Shown: one piece after another, positions 59,201 through 61,637 of the stretch | Layout: every line of letters starts with the position of its first letter | Position numbering within the stretch: position 1 is the stretch's first letter | NCBI GenBank assembly: GCA_958496175.1 | Contig: OY292279.1 | Location: 12,834,001-12,898,000, forward strand | DNA length: 64,000 nt | Direction of reading: 5' to 3' | From: Sisyra terminalis | Taxonomy: Eukaryota; Arthropoda; Insecta; Neuroptera; Sisyridae | Notes under the pieces: generated by a model | Databases searched by the model: none | Seen by the model: only the letters and a program-made list of their open reading frames with translations | What the model was told of the DNA's origin: nothing | Translations under genes and position numbers: made by a program

Positions 59201-61309
59201 AGAAAATAGTTTAAAATTTTCGTAAATTTATTTCCCTAAAACACGAAAAAAACAATTATTGACCTCTTATTTTGTAGCATGGAAATTTCAGTGCGACTGC
59301 AAATGGTGATCTTATTAGTTTTATTTTTAATTATGGTCTACAACCACGCTAGACTAATCGAAACCACTTCTCGCTTGGATTTTTTATGGAAACAGCAAGC
59401 CGAAAGTGAATTAGCCGACATGATCGAAACACGCCACAACAATCGGCAACTATTGAAAAATATTTTACCAGATCACGTGGCAAAGCATTTCCTGAAGGAA
59501 AATCGACAGCCAGACGTACGAAAATTATCAAATATTAAATTCATATTTTTACCCAAAGCTTTAATTGCAGGAGCTTTACTCGCAATGGCGAGACGAAGTC
59601 GGAGTTATGTTTGCCAGTATTCCAAACTTCACCGAATTTTATTCAGAAGATATAAATAAGGGGATGGAATGTATTAGACTTTTGAATGAAATTGTTGGTA
59701 AGATTTCTACTTGCTTCGATTAGTGTTTTTGTTAATTCTTAGTATTTTAGCCGATTTCGATGAATTGTTAGATGAAGATCGATTTAGTTGTATCGAAAAA
59801 ATAAAAACAGTAGGCGCTACGTATATGGCTGCTTCGGGATTAAGTCCCGGTAAAAAGGTAATCCAGTTATTGAAAAAATAATTTCAAATTTCACTTATTG
59901 AATAATATTTTAGGGCAATAATAAAAACAAATTGAATCATTTATGTGCTTTGGTCGATTTTGCTTTTGCAATGAAACAACGCCTTGAGGACGTCAACACT
60001 CATTCATTCAATTCTTTTGGATTGCGGGTTGGAATTTCTTGTGGACCCTTAGTGGGTGGTGTTATTGGTGCTCGAAAACCCGTTTTTGATATTTGGGGTA
60101 ATACAGTGAATGAAGCCTCTCGAATGGATTCAACAGGTGTTATGAATCAAATACAAGTTCCCAAAGAAACAGCCATGGTTTGGAAACATAATGTTAATAG
60201 TATGAGTTTAAAATTTTTATAAATATTTATTTTCTAGTTGTTAAAAGAACGTGGATATCAAATAAAATTACGTGGTATTGTAGACGTTAAAGGAAAAGGA
60301 CCAATGGAAACTTATTTTGTCTTGGGACTTACGTGTTCCAGAAAAACCGGATGTACTCGACAACCAAGTCAATGCACCAGTTTGGCAGCTGTAGTTTATG
60401 CTTTAGCTCAAACAAGAAAAAAGCTCAATACAAGTAATATAATAAACTGTGTTCTTATTTAAAATCTTAAAAAATGCGAATGAAAATGGGTTATGGCTCT
60501 AAACTAGAACTTTCAAAAAATTCTGTTAAAGCACAGGATTAAAAAGGTTTTTAAGAATAAGGCGACTGTAGGCTCCTATATTGTCTTATAACTTTAAACC
60601 ACAAAGGCTCATTAGCACCTTATAGCCTATACATTATCCGAATTAATGTTTTAAAGCAACTATACATTTTGGTGTATTATTTTTCAGGAGCATCTATGAT
60701 TGGGCGATCACCTACACCGACTAAATCCGAAAATGAAAAAAGCCCAAAAATGAATAATTATAGTTCAATGCGTCAACCTCACCGACCACCAAATAACCCT
60801 ATACGTAGAAACACAACAAAAGCTCACAATCGACATTCTCATACAAAGTTTGAAACCTTCACCAATTATATTCAAGAAACAAAAACTAATCCTTCCATTT
60901 TTTCAGATCTCAACCAAACATGCGGCATGTTTGTGGTTCATCAAATAATATTGAACTCAAAGACAAAACTCCTGAATCTCAAATTCAAATAAATCATATT
61001 TCACTTAAAACTGTATCCCAATCAGCTCCGCATACACCGATCACATCCAGTAATCACGAGCTGCAAGTAAATCTCAATTCTGTTCCCCGATTACTATCAG
61101 ATCCTCTAGTCTCAGGAGCAATAGATCAAAACGCTTCTAGTCCCAGCGAAGAAAGGATGAAACAAGGAGAAGAAAGCCAAAACTCAACACAATCGCTACG
61201 AATCAGCAGCCATTCCAACTCAACAAAGTCGCGGTCCCATAAAGAATCAAAAAGCGAAATTAGATTGCCATCACTGAGGAAAGAACGGCGCAACATTCCA
61301 ACAATCTAG
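17091..61309 (+). CDS. Class III transmembrane adenylyl cyclase (23 coding exons, 1505 aa)
   Basis: Makes cAMP from ATP at the plasma membrane. Exons are listed separately; all phases agree and coding length is 4518 nt. Order: polar, acidic N-terminus with a proline run (1-115), first six-helix membrane block (~135-330), C1 catalytic domain (~350-580), acidic linker (~580-715), second membrane block with a glycosylation-rich loop (716-1035), C2 domain (~1090-1290), serine/basic tail. C1 metal aspartates are D395 (FADI) and D439 (LLGDCYYC). C2 has K1148 and D1224 for adenine, N1231, R1235 and K1271. Ala1152 replaces the forskolin-contacting serine of most isoforms. Wording around [13 protein letters not shown] and [15 protein letters not shown] resembles mammalian ADCY9 most, so a Drosophila Ac13E-type orthologue is my best guess; Ac3-type is possible. 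I leave the symbol blank. Confidence 0.93.
18123..18346. mobile_element. MITE with long inverted ends and perfect 8-bp duplication
   Basis: The 224 bp element begins GGCTCATGTGTACTTTAGCA and ends with the inverse (GTACACTTGAGCC); arms pair for about 65 bp. GGAATAAT flanks it exactly on both sides (18115-18122 and 18347-18354). The superfamily is uncertain: 8-bp duplications fit hAT, P or Merlin, and GG.. ends are unlike typical hAT. Confidence 0.85.
20011..20260 (-). pseudogene. Mariner transposase C-terminal fragment
   Basis: Minus-strand codons give [18 protein letters not shown], the conserved mariner segment that carries the third catalytic aspartate region, followed by a degenerate [16 protein letters not shown] stretch and GIMKLP. 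The second proline of the usual PPYSPDLAPSD motif is lost and the aspartate of its end is lysine, so it is catalytically dead. Confidence 0.8.
20255..20420. repeat. Imperfect tandem repeat of about 75 bp
   Basis: Blocks GGTATCGTCATTCTATGAACCTGGTTAGCTTTCC and AATATTGTCATC..CCTGTTAGCCTTCC follow one another with the same spacing to a CTTCCT..TAA word. It lies between the two mariner fragments and explains the excess distance between them. Confidence 0.55.
20953..21073. mobile_element. Small Tc1/mariner-like MITE candidate
   Basis: CACAGGTGGTC on the left is mirrored by TAACCTGTG on the right, with TA on both sides and further mirrored flanks (TTATAAAATA / TAATTTATAA). The inverted repeat is short, so assignment is tentative. 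Confidence 0.4.
22004..22052 (+). ncRNA. Hammerhead ribozyme motif, solitary copy
   Basis: Core CTGATGA (22014-22020), stem II GTTG/CAAC (22022-22025 with 22033-22036) closing a 7-nt loop, GAAA (22037-22040), minimal stem III AC/GU, predicted cleavage after A22044, and a short stem I (GGT with GCT at the start of the 3' strand). All invariant hammerhead nucleotides are present. The 3' flank GTAGCTAATT is identical to the copies at 49.7-49.9 kb. Confidence 0.75.
22115..22727 (-). mobile_element. Internally deleted Tc1-like transposon, 613 bp
   Basis: Inverted ends CACAGGTGTGAAAATTATTA and CAGAGGTGTGAAAATTATTA (right end inverted) are near-identical over about 26 bp and flanked by TA. The minus strand preserves the C-terminal half of a DD34E transposase: [20 protein letters not shown], then [19 protein letters not shown], which holds the final catalytic glutamate. 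The N-terminal half and first catalytic aspartate are deleted, and a stop interrupts the middle. Confidence 0.85.
23227..23256. repeat. (AT)n microsatellite
   Basis: A short run of alternating TA with one G interruption. Confidence 0.7.
23395..23476 (+). other. Cryptic or alternative exon candidate in intron 1
   Basis: A long pyrimidine tract ending TTTCAG precedes, and GTAAAC follows, an 82-nt GC-richer segment. Joined to exon 1 it would introduce an early stop, so it does not fit the main coding transcript. It could be an untranslated exon of an alternative promoter or simply a decoy. Confidence 0.2.
27081..28104. mobile_element. Foldback element, 1024 bp, arms of about 480 bp
   Basis: The left and right halves are near-perfect inverse copies around a short loop at about 27556-27634. 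The ends read TAGGATGATTTT and (inverted) TAAGGTGATTTT. ACCTACAT flanks both sides (27073-27080 and 28105-28112). An 8-bp duplication and TA.. ends suggest a hAT-like superfamily. Open frames inside are mirror-image by-products and not genes. Confidence 0.85.
29482..29488 (-). promoter_or_regulatory. TATA box of the solo LTR
   Basis: Minus strand TATATAAGG, 15 bp downstream of the nearest heat-shock element. Confidence 0.65.
29503..29533 (-). promoter_or_regulatory. Two adjacent perfect heat-shock elements
   Basis: Alternating pentamer units TTCtaGAAtaTTC and TTCgcGAAcgTTC, each a complete three-unit HSF site, are separated by 5 bp. This matches heat-shock promoter architecture upstream of a TATA box. 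Confidence 0.75.
29955..30159. repeat. Palindromic repeat with decayed hammerhead cores
   Basis: About 95-bp arms mirror each other (TTGAAAAAAATAGTTAAAT.. against ..ATTTAACTATTTTTTTCAA). The right arm carries TTGATGA, GTC/GAC stem, GAAA; the left, inverted, TTGATAA and GAAA. Both have lost invariant core bases, notably the first C of CTGANGA. Confidence 0.55.
30684..30727 (+). ncRNA. Hammerhead ribozyme motif, solitary copy
   Basis: Core CTGAAGA (30690-30696), stem II GTCAG/CTGAC (30698-30702 with 30709-30713) closing a 6-nt loop, GAAA (30714-30717), minimal stem III, predicted cleavage after T30721, stem I GCC/GGC. Confidence 0.75.
31860..32103. other. GC- and CpG-richer island in intron 1
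   Basis: Composition departs from its surroundings (GCGTGCGAGCGTGCCC, GGCGCCAGACGATG, TTCGCGTGCGAG). Overlapping minus-strand frames (31776-31982 and 31864-32103) are open but have no family resemblance I recognise. It could be an intronic regulatory element, an alternative promoter or an old gene fragment. Confidence 0.3.
32765..32808 (-). ncRNA. Hammerhead ribozyme motif, left arm
   Basis: Minus strand: core CTGAAGA (32804-32798), stem II GTTGG/CCAAC fully paired around AAATAAATA, GAAA (32777-32774), minimal stem III, predicted cleavage after the base at 32770. Confidence 0.78.
32923..32968 (+). ncRNA. Hammerhead ribozyme motif, right arm
   Basis: Core CTGAAGA (32927-32933), stem II GTTGG/CTAAC with one G-U pair, GAAA (32954-32957), minimal stem III, predicted cleavage after T32961, stem I TCTC/GAGA. 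Confidence 0.78.
33272..33480 (+). pseudogene. Retroelement RNase H fragment, decayed
   Basis: Plus-strand codons read [20 protein letters not shown], resembling the conserved ADxLAR.GS..PF.GPEP stretch at the end of the RNase H domain in non-LTR retrotransposons. Stops and a frame change follow (NAIKE, then YKNH). Too short and damaged to name a clade. Confidence 0.5.
33709..34028 (+). mobile_element. Non-autonomous Helitron-like repeat, degraded
   Basis: Begins TCTACTCTAATATTATAAAG, continues with GAATAGGCTCCGAAACTACT and GACCGATTTGAAAAATTCTT, and ends in GCAGACGAAGTCGCGGAGAT then CAGCTA. This order resembles a widespread arthropod Helitron-derived repeat with TC start and CTAG-type end; the final G is lost. 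Confidence 0.55.
34798..35055. mobile_element. hAT-type MITE, 258 bp
   Basis: Left end CAGGGGTGGCCTA; right end, inverted, CAGAGGTTGTCAAAGG, and the interior carries GCGGGTC words near both ends. Flanks CATGAAAT and ATTGAAAT agree at six of eight positions. Confidence 0.6.
35088..35515 (+). mobile_element. Non-autonomous Helitron, 428 bp
   Basis: Starts TCTACATATATAAAATTGTG directly after an A and ends GACAACTTCTGCCGGGTTAA then GCTAG directly before a T. This fits Helitron rules: TC start, CTAG end, insertion between A and T. It has no coding capacity. Confidence 0.75.
36389..37300. mobile_element. Foldback element, 912 bp, with exact 8-bp duplication
   Basis: The two outer ~300 bp are inverse copies, starting TAGTGTGGGTCAAAAAA and ending, inverted, AAGTGTGGGTCAAAAAA. 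ATGTCCAT flanks both ends (36381-36388 and 37301-37308) and fits the hAT preference for T at position 2 and A at position 7; the ends fit the hAT YARNG rule. Frames at 36256-36546 and 37144-37344 are the two arms read in opposite directions. Confidence 0.88.
37441..37615. repeat. Palindromic repeat, relative of 3681-3918
   Basis: Arms AATATTCAGAGGACTAGGAT.. and ..ATCCTAGTCCTCTGAATATT mirror each other. The right part holds GCCGAAACGTCGCG, identical to the core remnant of the 3.7-kb palindrome, but no CTGANGA core remains. Confidence 0.65.
38188..38653 (-). mobile_element. Second solo LTR of the 29.2-kb family
   Basis: Aligns along its whole 466 bp with 29218-29666. It is also flanked by ATAT on both sides. 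The first base pair of the terminus is mutated (TTTAAC for TGTAAC), the TATA box reads TATAC, and a short internal duplication (ATCTATATG.ACATTC) is present. Only a degenerate heat-shock site (TTCcaGAAcaaTC) remains. Confidence 0.8.
39612..39708 (-). repeat. tRNA-derived SINE copy
   Basis: Minus strand: GGTGGCCGAGTGGTCTAGGT (box A) and TTGGGTTCGAATTTCG (box B), then GAGCAAATTTTTAG. Box A/B spacing matches a tRNA; there is no acceptor-stem pairing, so it is a SINE and not a tRNA gene. The adjoining frame at 39296-39607 has no recognised family. Confidence 0.8.
39830..40120. repeat. Empty-site copy of the 4.15-kb repeat
   Basis: Shares TTCTTATTTA, GCGATCGACTTCAAAAAA and ACAAATTTAAAGAGA with 4185-5040 but without the 730-bp MITE. 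Its right end, TTTGCCCACTCTT, is a hAT-like terminus when inverted. Confidence 0.6.
40593..40864. mobile_element. hAT-type MITE, 272 bp
   Basis: CAGTAGCATAGCGTGG on the left and, inverted, CAGTGGCGTAGCGTAT on the right: the same terminal motif as the element at 2149-2874. A duplicated target is not clear. Confidence 0.7.
43172..43343. repeat. GC-rich palindrome, about 85-bp arms
   Basis: Centre of symmetry lies at about 43260. Arms run from CTAGCAAGATGAAATTGATG through GCTAAAGGGACTGAT and TACCCCCAC to the loop and back as GTGGGGGTA..ATCAGTCCCTTTAGC..CAATTTCGTCCTACTAG. GC content far exceeds the surroundings. Confidence 0.8.
43379..43716. mobile_element. MITE with TGTAACGACTGCTTC inverted ends
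   Basis: TGTAACGACTGCTTCTAAAG on the left is mirrored exactly by the right end. Flanks AAAATTTTT and AAAATTCTA may be a worn 9-bp duplication. Inside, the word ACTTTTGCGCAC recurs three times near 43575-43640. Confidence 0.7.
43791..44324 (+). pseudogene. hAT-family transposase fragment, decayed
   Basis: The first 60 codons read [20 protein letters not shown] then [13 protein letters not shown], resembling the segment of hAT-type transposases in which a YPK..HVTC.AHALHR block precedes the catalytic region. Continuing with frame shifts, PPEPVL.WWGTW and [13 protein letters not shown] remain recognisable. Several stops and shifts make it non-functional. Confidence 0.65.
45080..45185 (-). repeat. 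tRNA-derived SINE copy
   Basis: Minus strand: AGCCTACAGGTGACCGAGTA, GGTGTTGGGTTCTATTCTTG (box B mutated), GAGCAAATTTTCGATATTTC. Same family as 39.6 and 59.0 kb. Confidence 0.75.
45991..46432. repeat. Dispersed repeat, copy 1 of a direct pair
   Basis: Shares AAATAAAAGCTCACTTG, AAGTAAATAAAATTCTAGAA, TAACAACTCAG and CAGAATTCTGGTAGTATGGC with 48941-49316 in the same order over about 430 bp. No termini or coding family recognised. Confidence 0.75.
47739..47814 (+). CDS. Adenylyl cyclase exon 2 (aa 46-71)
   Basis: Acceptor TTTTTTTCAAG, donor GAG/GTATGG. Only one frame is open: [21 protein letters not shown], a polar, probably disordered N-terminal stretch. Phase fits exons 1 and 3. Confidence 0.75.
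47877..48006 (+). CDS. Adenylyl cyclase exon 3 (aa 72-115)
   Basis: Acceptor TTTAG, donor GTAATA. Acidic segment [20 protein letters not shown], still before the membrane block. Confidence 0.75.
48941..49316. repeat. Dispersed repeat, copy 2 of a direct pair
   Basis: Counterpart of 45991-46432 lying in intron 3 of the cyclase. Two internal gaps relative to copy 1. Confidence 0.75.
49710..49752 (-). ncRNA. Hammerhead ribozyme motif, left arm
   Basis: Minus strand: canonical core CTGATGA (49748-49742), stem II GTTAT/GTAAC with one U-G pair, GAAA (49725-49722), minimal stem III, predicted cleavage after the base at 49718, stem I AGC/GCT. Confidence 0.8.
49812..49860 (+). ncRNA. Hammerhead ribozyme motif, right arm
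   Basis: Core CTGAGGA (49820-49826), stem II GTTAC/GTAAC fully paired round GATTA, GAAA (49843-49846), minimal stem III, predicted cleavage after A49850, stem I AGC/GCT with a further A-U rich helix beyond an internal loop. Confidence 0.8.
51201..51328 (+). CDS. Adenylyl cyclase exon 4 (aa 115-157)
   Basis: Reads [20 protein letters not shown] then [20 protein letters not shown], the pre-membrane segment and start of the first membrane helix typical of insect adenylyl cyclases. The acceptor tract is poor in pyrimidines (CCTACAAAG), but phase and protein match are clear. Donor GTAATA. Confidence 0.9.
51385..51586 (+). CDS. Adenylyl cyclase exon 5 (aa 158-225)
   Basis: Covers membrane helices of block 1 (for example [18 protein letters not shown] and [14 protein letters not shown]). 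Donor GTACTT; the following intron is only 53 bp. Confidence 0.9.
51640..51821 (+). CDS. Adenylyl cyclase exon 6 (aa 225-285)
   Basis: Contains [20 protein letters not shown], the conserved mid-block helix of class III cyclases. The donor must be GTAAAT at 51822; the stronger-looking GTAAGC at 51842 would put exon 7 out of frame. Confidence 0.88.
51878..52070 (+). CDS. Adenylyl cyclase exon 7 (aa 286-350)
   Basis: Last helix of block 1 and the signalling helix [37 protein letters not shown], which links membrane to C1. Donor GTTAGA. Confidence 0.92.
52131..52245. repeat. Short direct repeat in intron 7
   Basis: Two successive copies of a block built on CCCAATG..GATTTC..TATTAG/TAATAAG..TGCCCTATTGG/TGTCTCATTGG, with unusually dense CATTGG and CCCAAT words. 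Origin unknown. Confidence 0.45.
52824..52976 (+). CDS. Adenylyl cyclase exon 8 (aa 350-400), start of C1
   Basis: [13 protein letters not shown], then [20 protein letters not shown]: the beginning of the C1 catalytic core with the first metal-binding aspartate (D395). The residue after ADI is lysine where most isoforms have valine. Donor GTAAAG. Confidence 0.95.
54598..54677 (+). CDS. Adenylyl cyclase exon 9 (aa 401-427)
   Basis: [20 protein letters not shown], the conserved helix of C1. Follows a 1.6-kb intron with nothing else recognised. Confidence 0.95.
54739..54888 (+). CDS. Adenylyl cyclase exon 10 (aa 428-477)
   Basis: [20 protein letters not shown] contains the second C1 metal aspartate (D439); [13 protein letters not shown] follows. 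Confidence 0.96.
54942..55078 (+). CDS. Adenylyl cyclase exon 11 (aa 478-523)
   Basis: [20 protein letters not shown] and [18 protein letters not shown], the C1 dimer-interface strands. The preceding intron is 53 bp. Confidence 0.96.
55137..55304 (+). CDS. Adenylyl cyclase exon 12 (aa 523-579)
   Basis: End of C1: [20 protein letters not shown], then the [12 protein letters not shown] strand. Confidence 0.96.
55368..55554 (+). CDS. Adenylyl cyclase exon 13 (aa 579-641)
   Basis: Charged C1b linker ([17 protein letters not shown], later [15 protein letters not shown]). Donor GTGAGT. Confidence 0.88.
55788..56009 (+). CDS. Adenylyl cyclase exon 14 (aa 642-715)
   Basis: Rest of the linker: acidic [13 protein letters not shown], then [20 protein letters not shown] just before the second membrane block. 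Followed by a 1.2-kb intron (56010-57220) with nothing recognised. Confidence 0.9.
57221..57318 (+). CDS. Adenylyl cyclase exon 15 (aa 716-748)
   Basis: [20 protein letters not shown] leads into the first helix of membrane block 2. Donor GTAAGT. Confidence 0.92.
57379..58158 (+). CDS. Adenylyl cyclase exon 16 (aa 748-1008)
   Basis: The longest exon: membrane helices ([38 protein letters not shown]), a large extracellular loop with many N-glycosylation sequons (NHS, NDS, NIT, NQT, NKT, NTS) and cysteines, then further helices ([20 protein letters not shown]). The loop is longer than usual for the family. Confidence 0.95.
58527..58744. mobile_element. hAT-type MITE, 218 bp, in intron 16
   Basis: CAGTGGTTTTTAATG on the left and, inverted, CAGTGATTCTTAATC on the right. 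Flanked by CTCTAGAG (58519-58526) and CTCTACAG (58745-58752), an 8-bp duplication with one mismatch that fits the hAT consensus. Interior shares CCACCGAACCCGTGAGACTG with the 11.8 and 14.4 kb copies. Confidence 0.85.
58965..59071 (-). repeat. tRNA-derived SINE copy in intron 16
   Basis: Minus strand: AGCCAACTGGTGGCCGAGTA (box A), TTTTGGGTTCGATCCTCAAA (box B intact), GAGCAAATTTTCGATATTTC body. Best-preserved copy of the family in this window. Confidence 0.85.
59278..59515 (+). CDS. Adenylyl cyclase exon 17 (aa 1008-1087)
   Basis: Final helix of block 2 ([20 protein letters not shown]), the [19 protein letters not shown] signalling helix and [16 protein letters not shown] leading into C2. Donor GTACGA. 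Confidence 0.95.
59571..59697 (+). CDS. Adenylyl cyclase exon 18 (aa 1088-1130), start of C2
   Basis: [20 protein letters not shown] then [12 protein letters not shown]. As usual for C2, the metal aspartates are absent (FASI in place of FADI). I1122 occupies the position of the forskolin-lining leucine. The preceding intron is 55 bp. Confidence 0.96.
59751..59857 (+). CDS. Adenylyl cyclase exon 19 (aa 1130-1165)
   Basis: [20 protein letters not shown] with adenine-contacting K1148 and A1152 at the forskolin-serine position. Confidence 0.96.
59914..60177 (+). CDS. Adenylyl cyclase exon 20 (aa 1166-1253)
   Basis: [20 protein letters not shown], then [18 protein letters not shown] containing D1224, N1231 and R1235. 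The donor is the weak GTTTGG after ATG at 60177: only this choice gives the family-typical 19-residue spacing between IQV and the next conserved RG. Confidence 0.92.
60238..60433 (+). CDS. Adenylyl cyclase exon 21 (aa 1254-1319), end of C2
   Basis: [18 protein letters not shown] holds catalytic K1271. A tail begins afterwards. Donor GTAATA. Confidence 0.9.
60688..60847 (+). CDS. Adenylyl cyclase exon 22 (C-terminal tail)
   Basis: Basic, serine/threonine- and proline-rich sequence ([18 protein letters not shown]). I end it at the weak donor GTTTGA (60848). Without that intron the frame would run on to a stop at 60990-60992 instead. Confidence 0.7.
60907..61309 (+). CDS. Adenylyl cyclase exon 23 (C-terminal tail and stop)
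   Basis: A strong acceptor (CCTTCCATTTTTTCAG, ending 60906) opens a 133-codon frame, [12 protein letters not shown] to KERRNIPTI, with [17 protein letters not shown] and [18 protein letters not shown]: a serine-rich tail plausible for regulation by phosphorylation. The phase fits exon 22. Confidence 0.7.
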
Positions 61310-61418
61310 TCAAACATAGTCTCATATCGAATTTCCTTTAATTCAATTTAAATCAAAAAAGAAATCTATTTTTCTTGAAATATATTTATAACTGTAATTA
61401 TGTTATTTTTTCAAATGA

Positions 61419-61424
61419 ATTAAA
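61419..61424 (+). other. Candidate polyadenylation signal (ATTAAA) of the cyclase
   Basis: ATTAAA lies 110 bp after the stop and is the first standard variant in the 3' region. Its use would place the mRNA end close to the convergent gene's stop at 61514. Confidence 0.4.
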
Positions 61425-61513
61425 TTTTATGTTGAAATTCTACAGATAATTTCAATAGAAACTTAAGACCAAAAAACCAAACTAAAGTTGATAGGTTTTA
61501 TAGATTATACATG

Positions 61514-61637
61514 TTAGTTTTCAGACTTCTCCAACCAGTCATCCTTAAGTCCTACGTGTAACACTCCAATAATTGAATCCAATCGTTCAGCCATAGTTTC
61601 AACTTGGATTTCAACTTGATCCAGTCGCGATTGTAAT
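61514..61637 (-). CDS. PKD2-like last exon, coiled coil and stop
   Basis: Heptad-patterned [20 protein letters not shown] then [14 protein letters not shown] and stop (61514-61516). Polycystin-2 channels use such a coiled coil in assembly. Confidence 0.9.
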
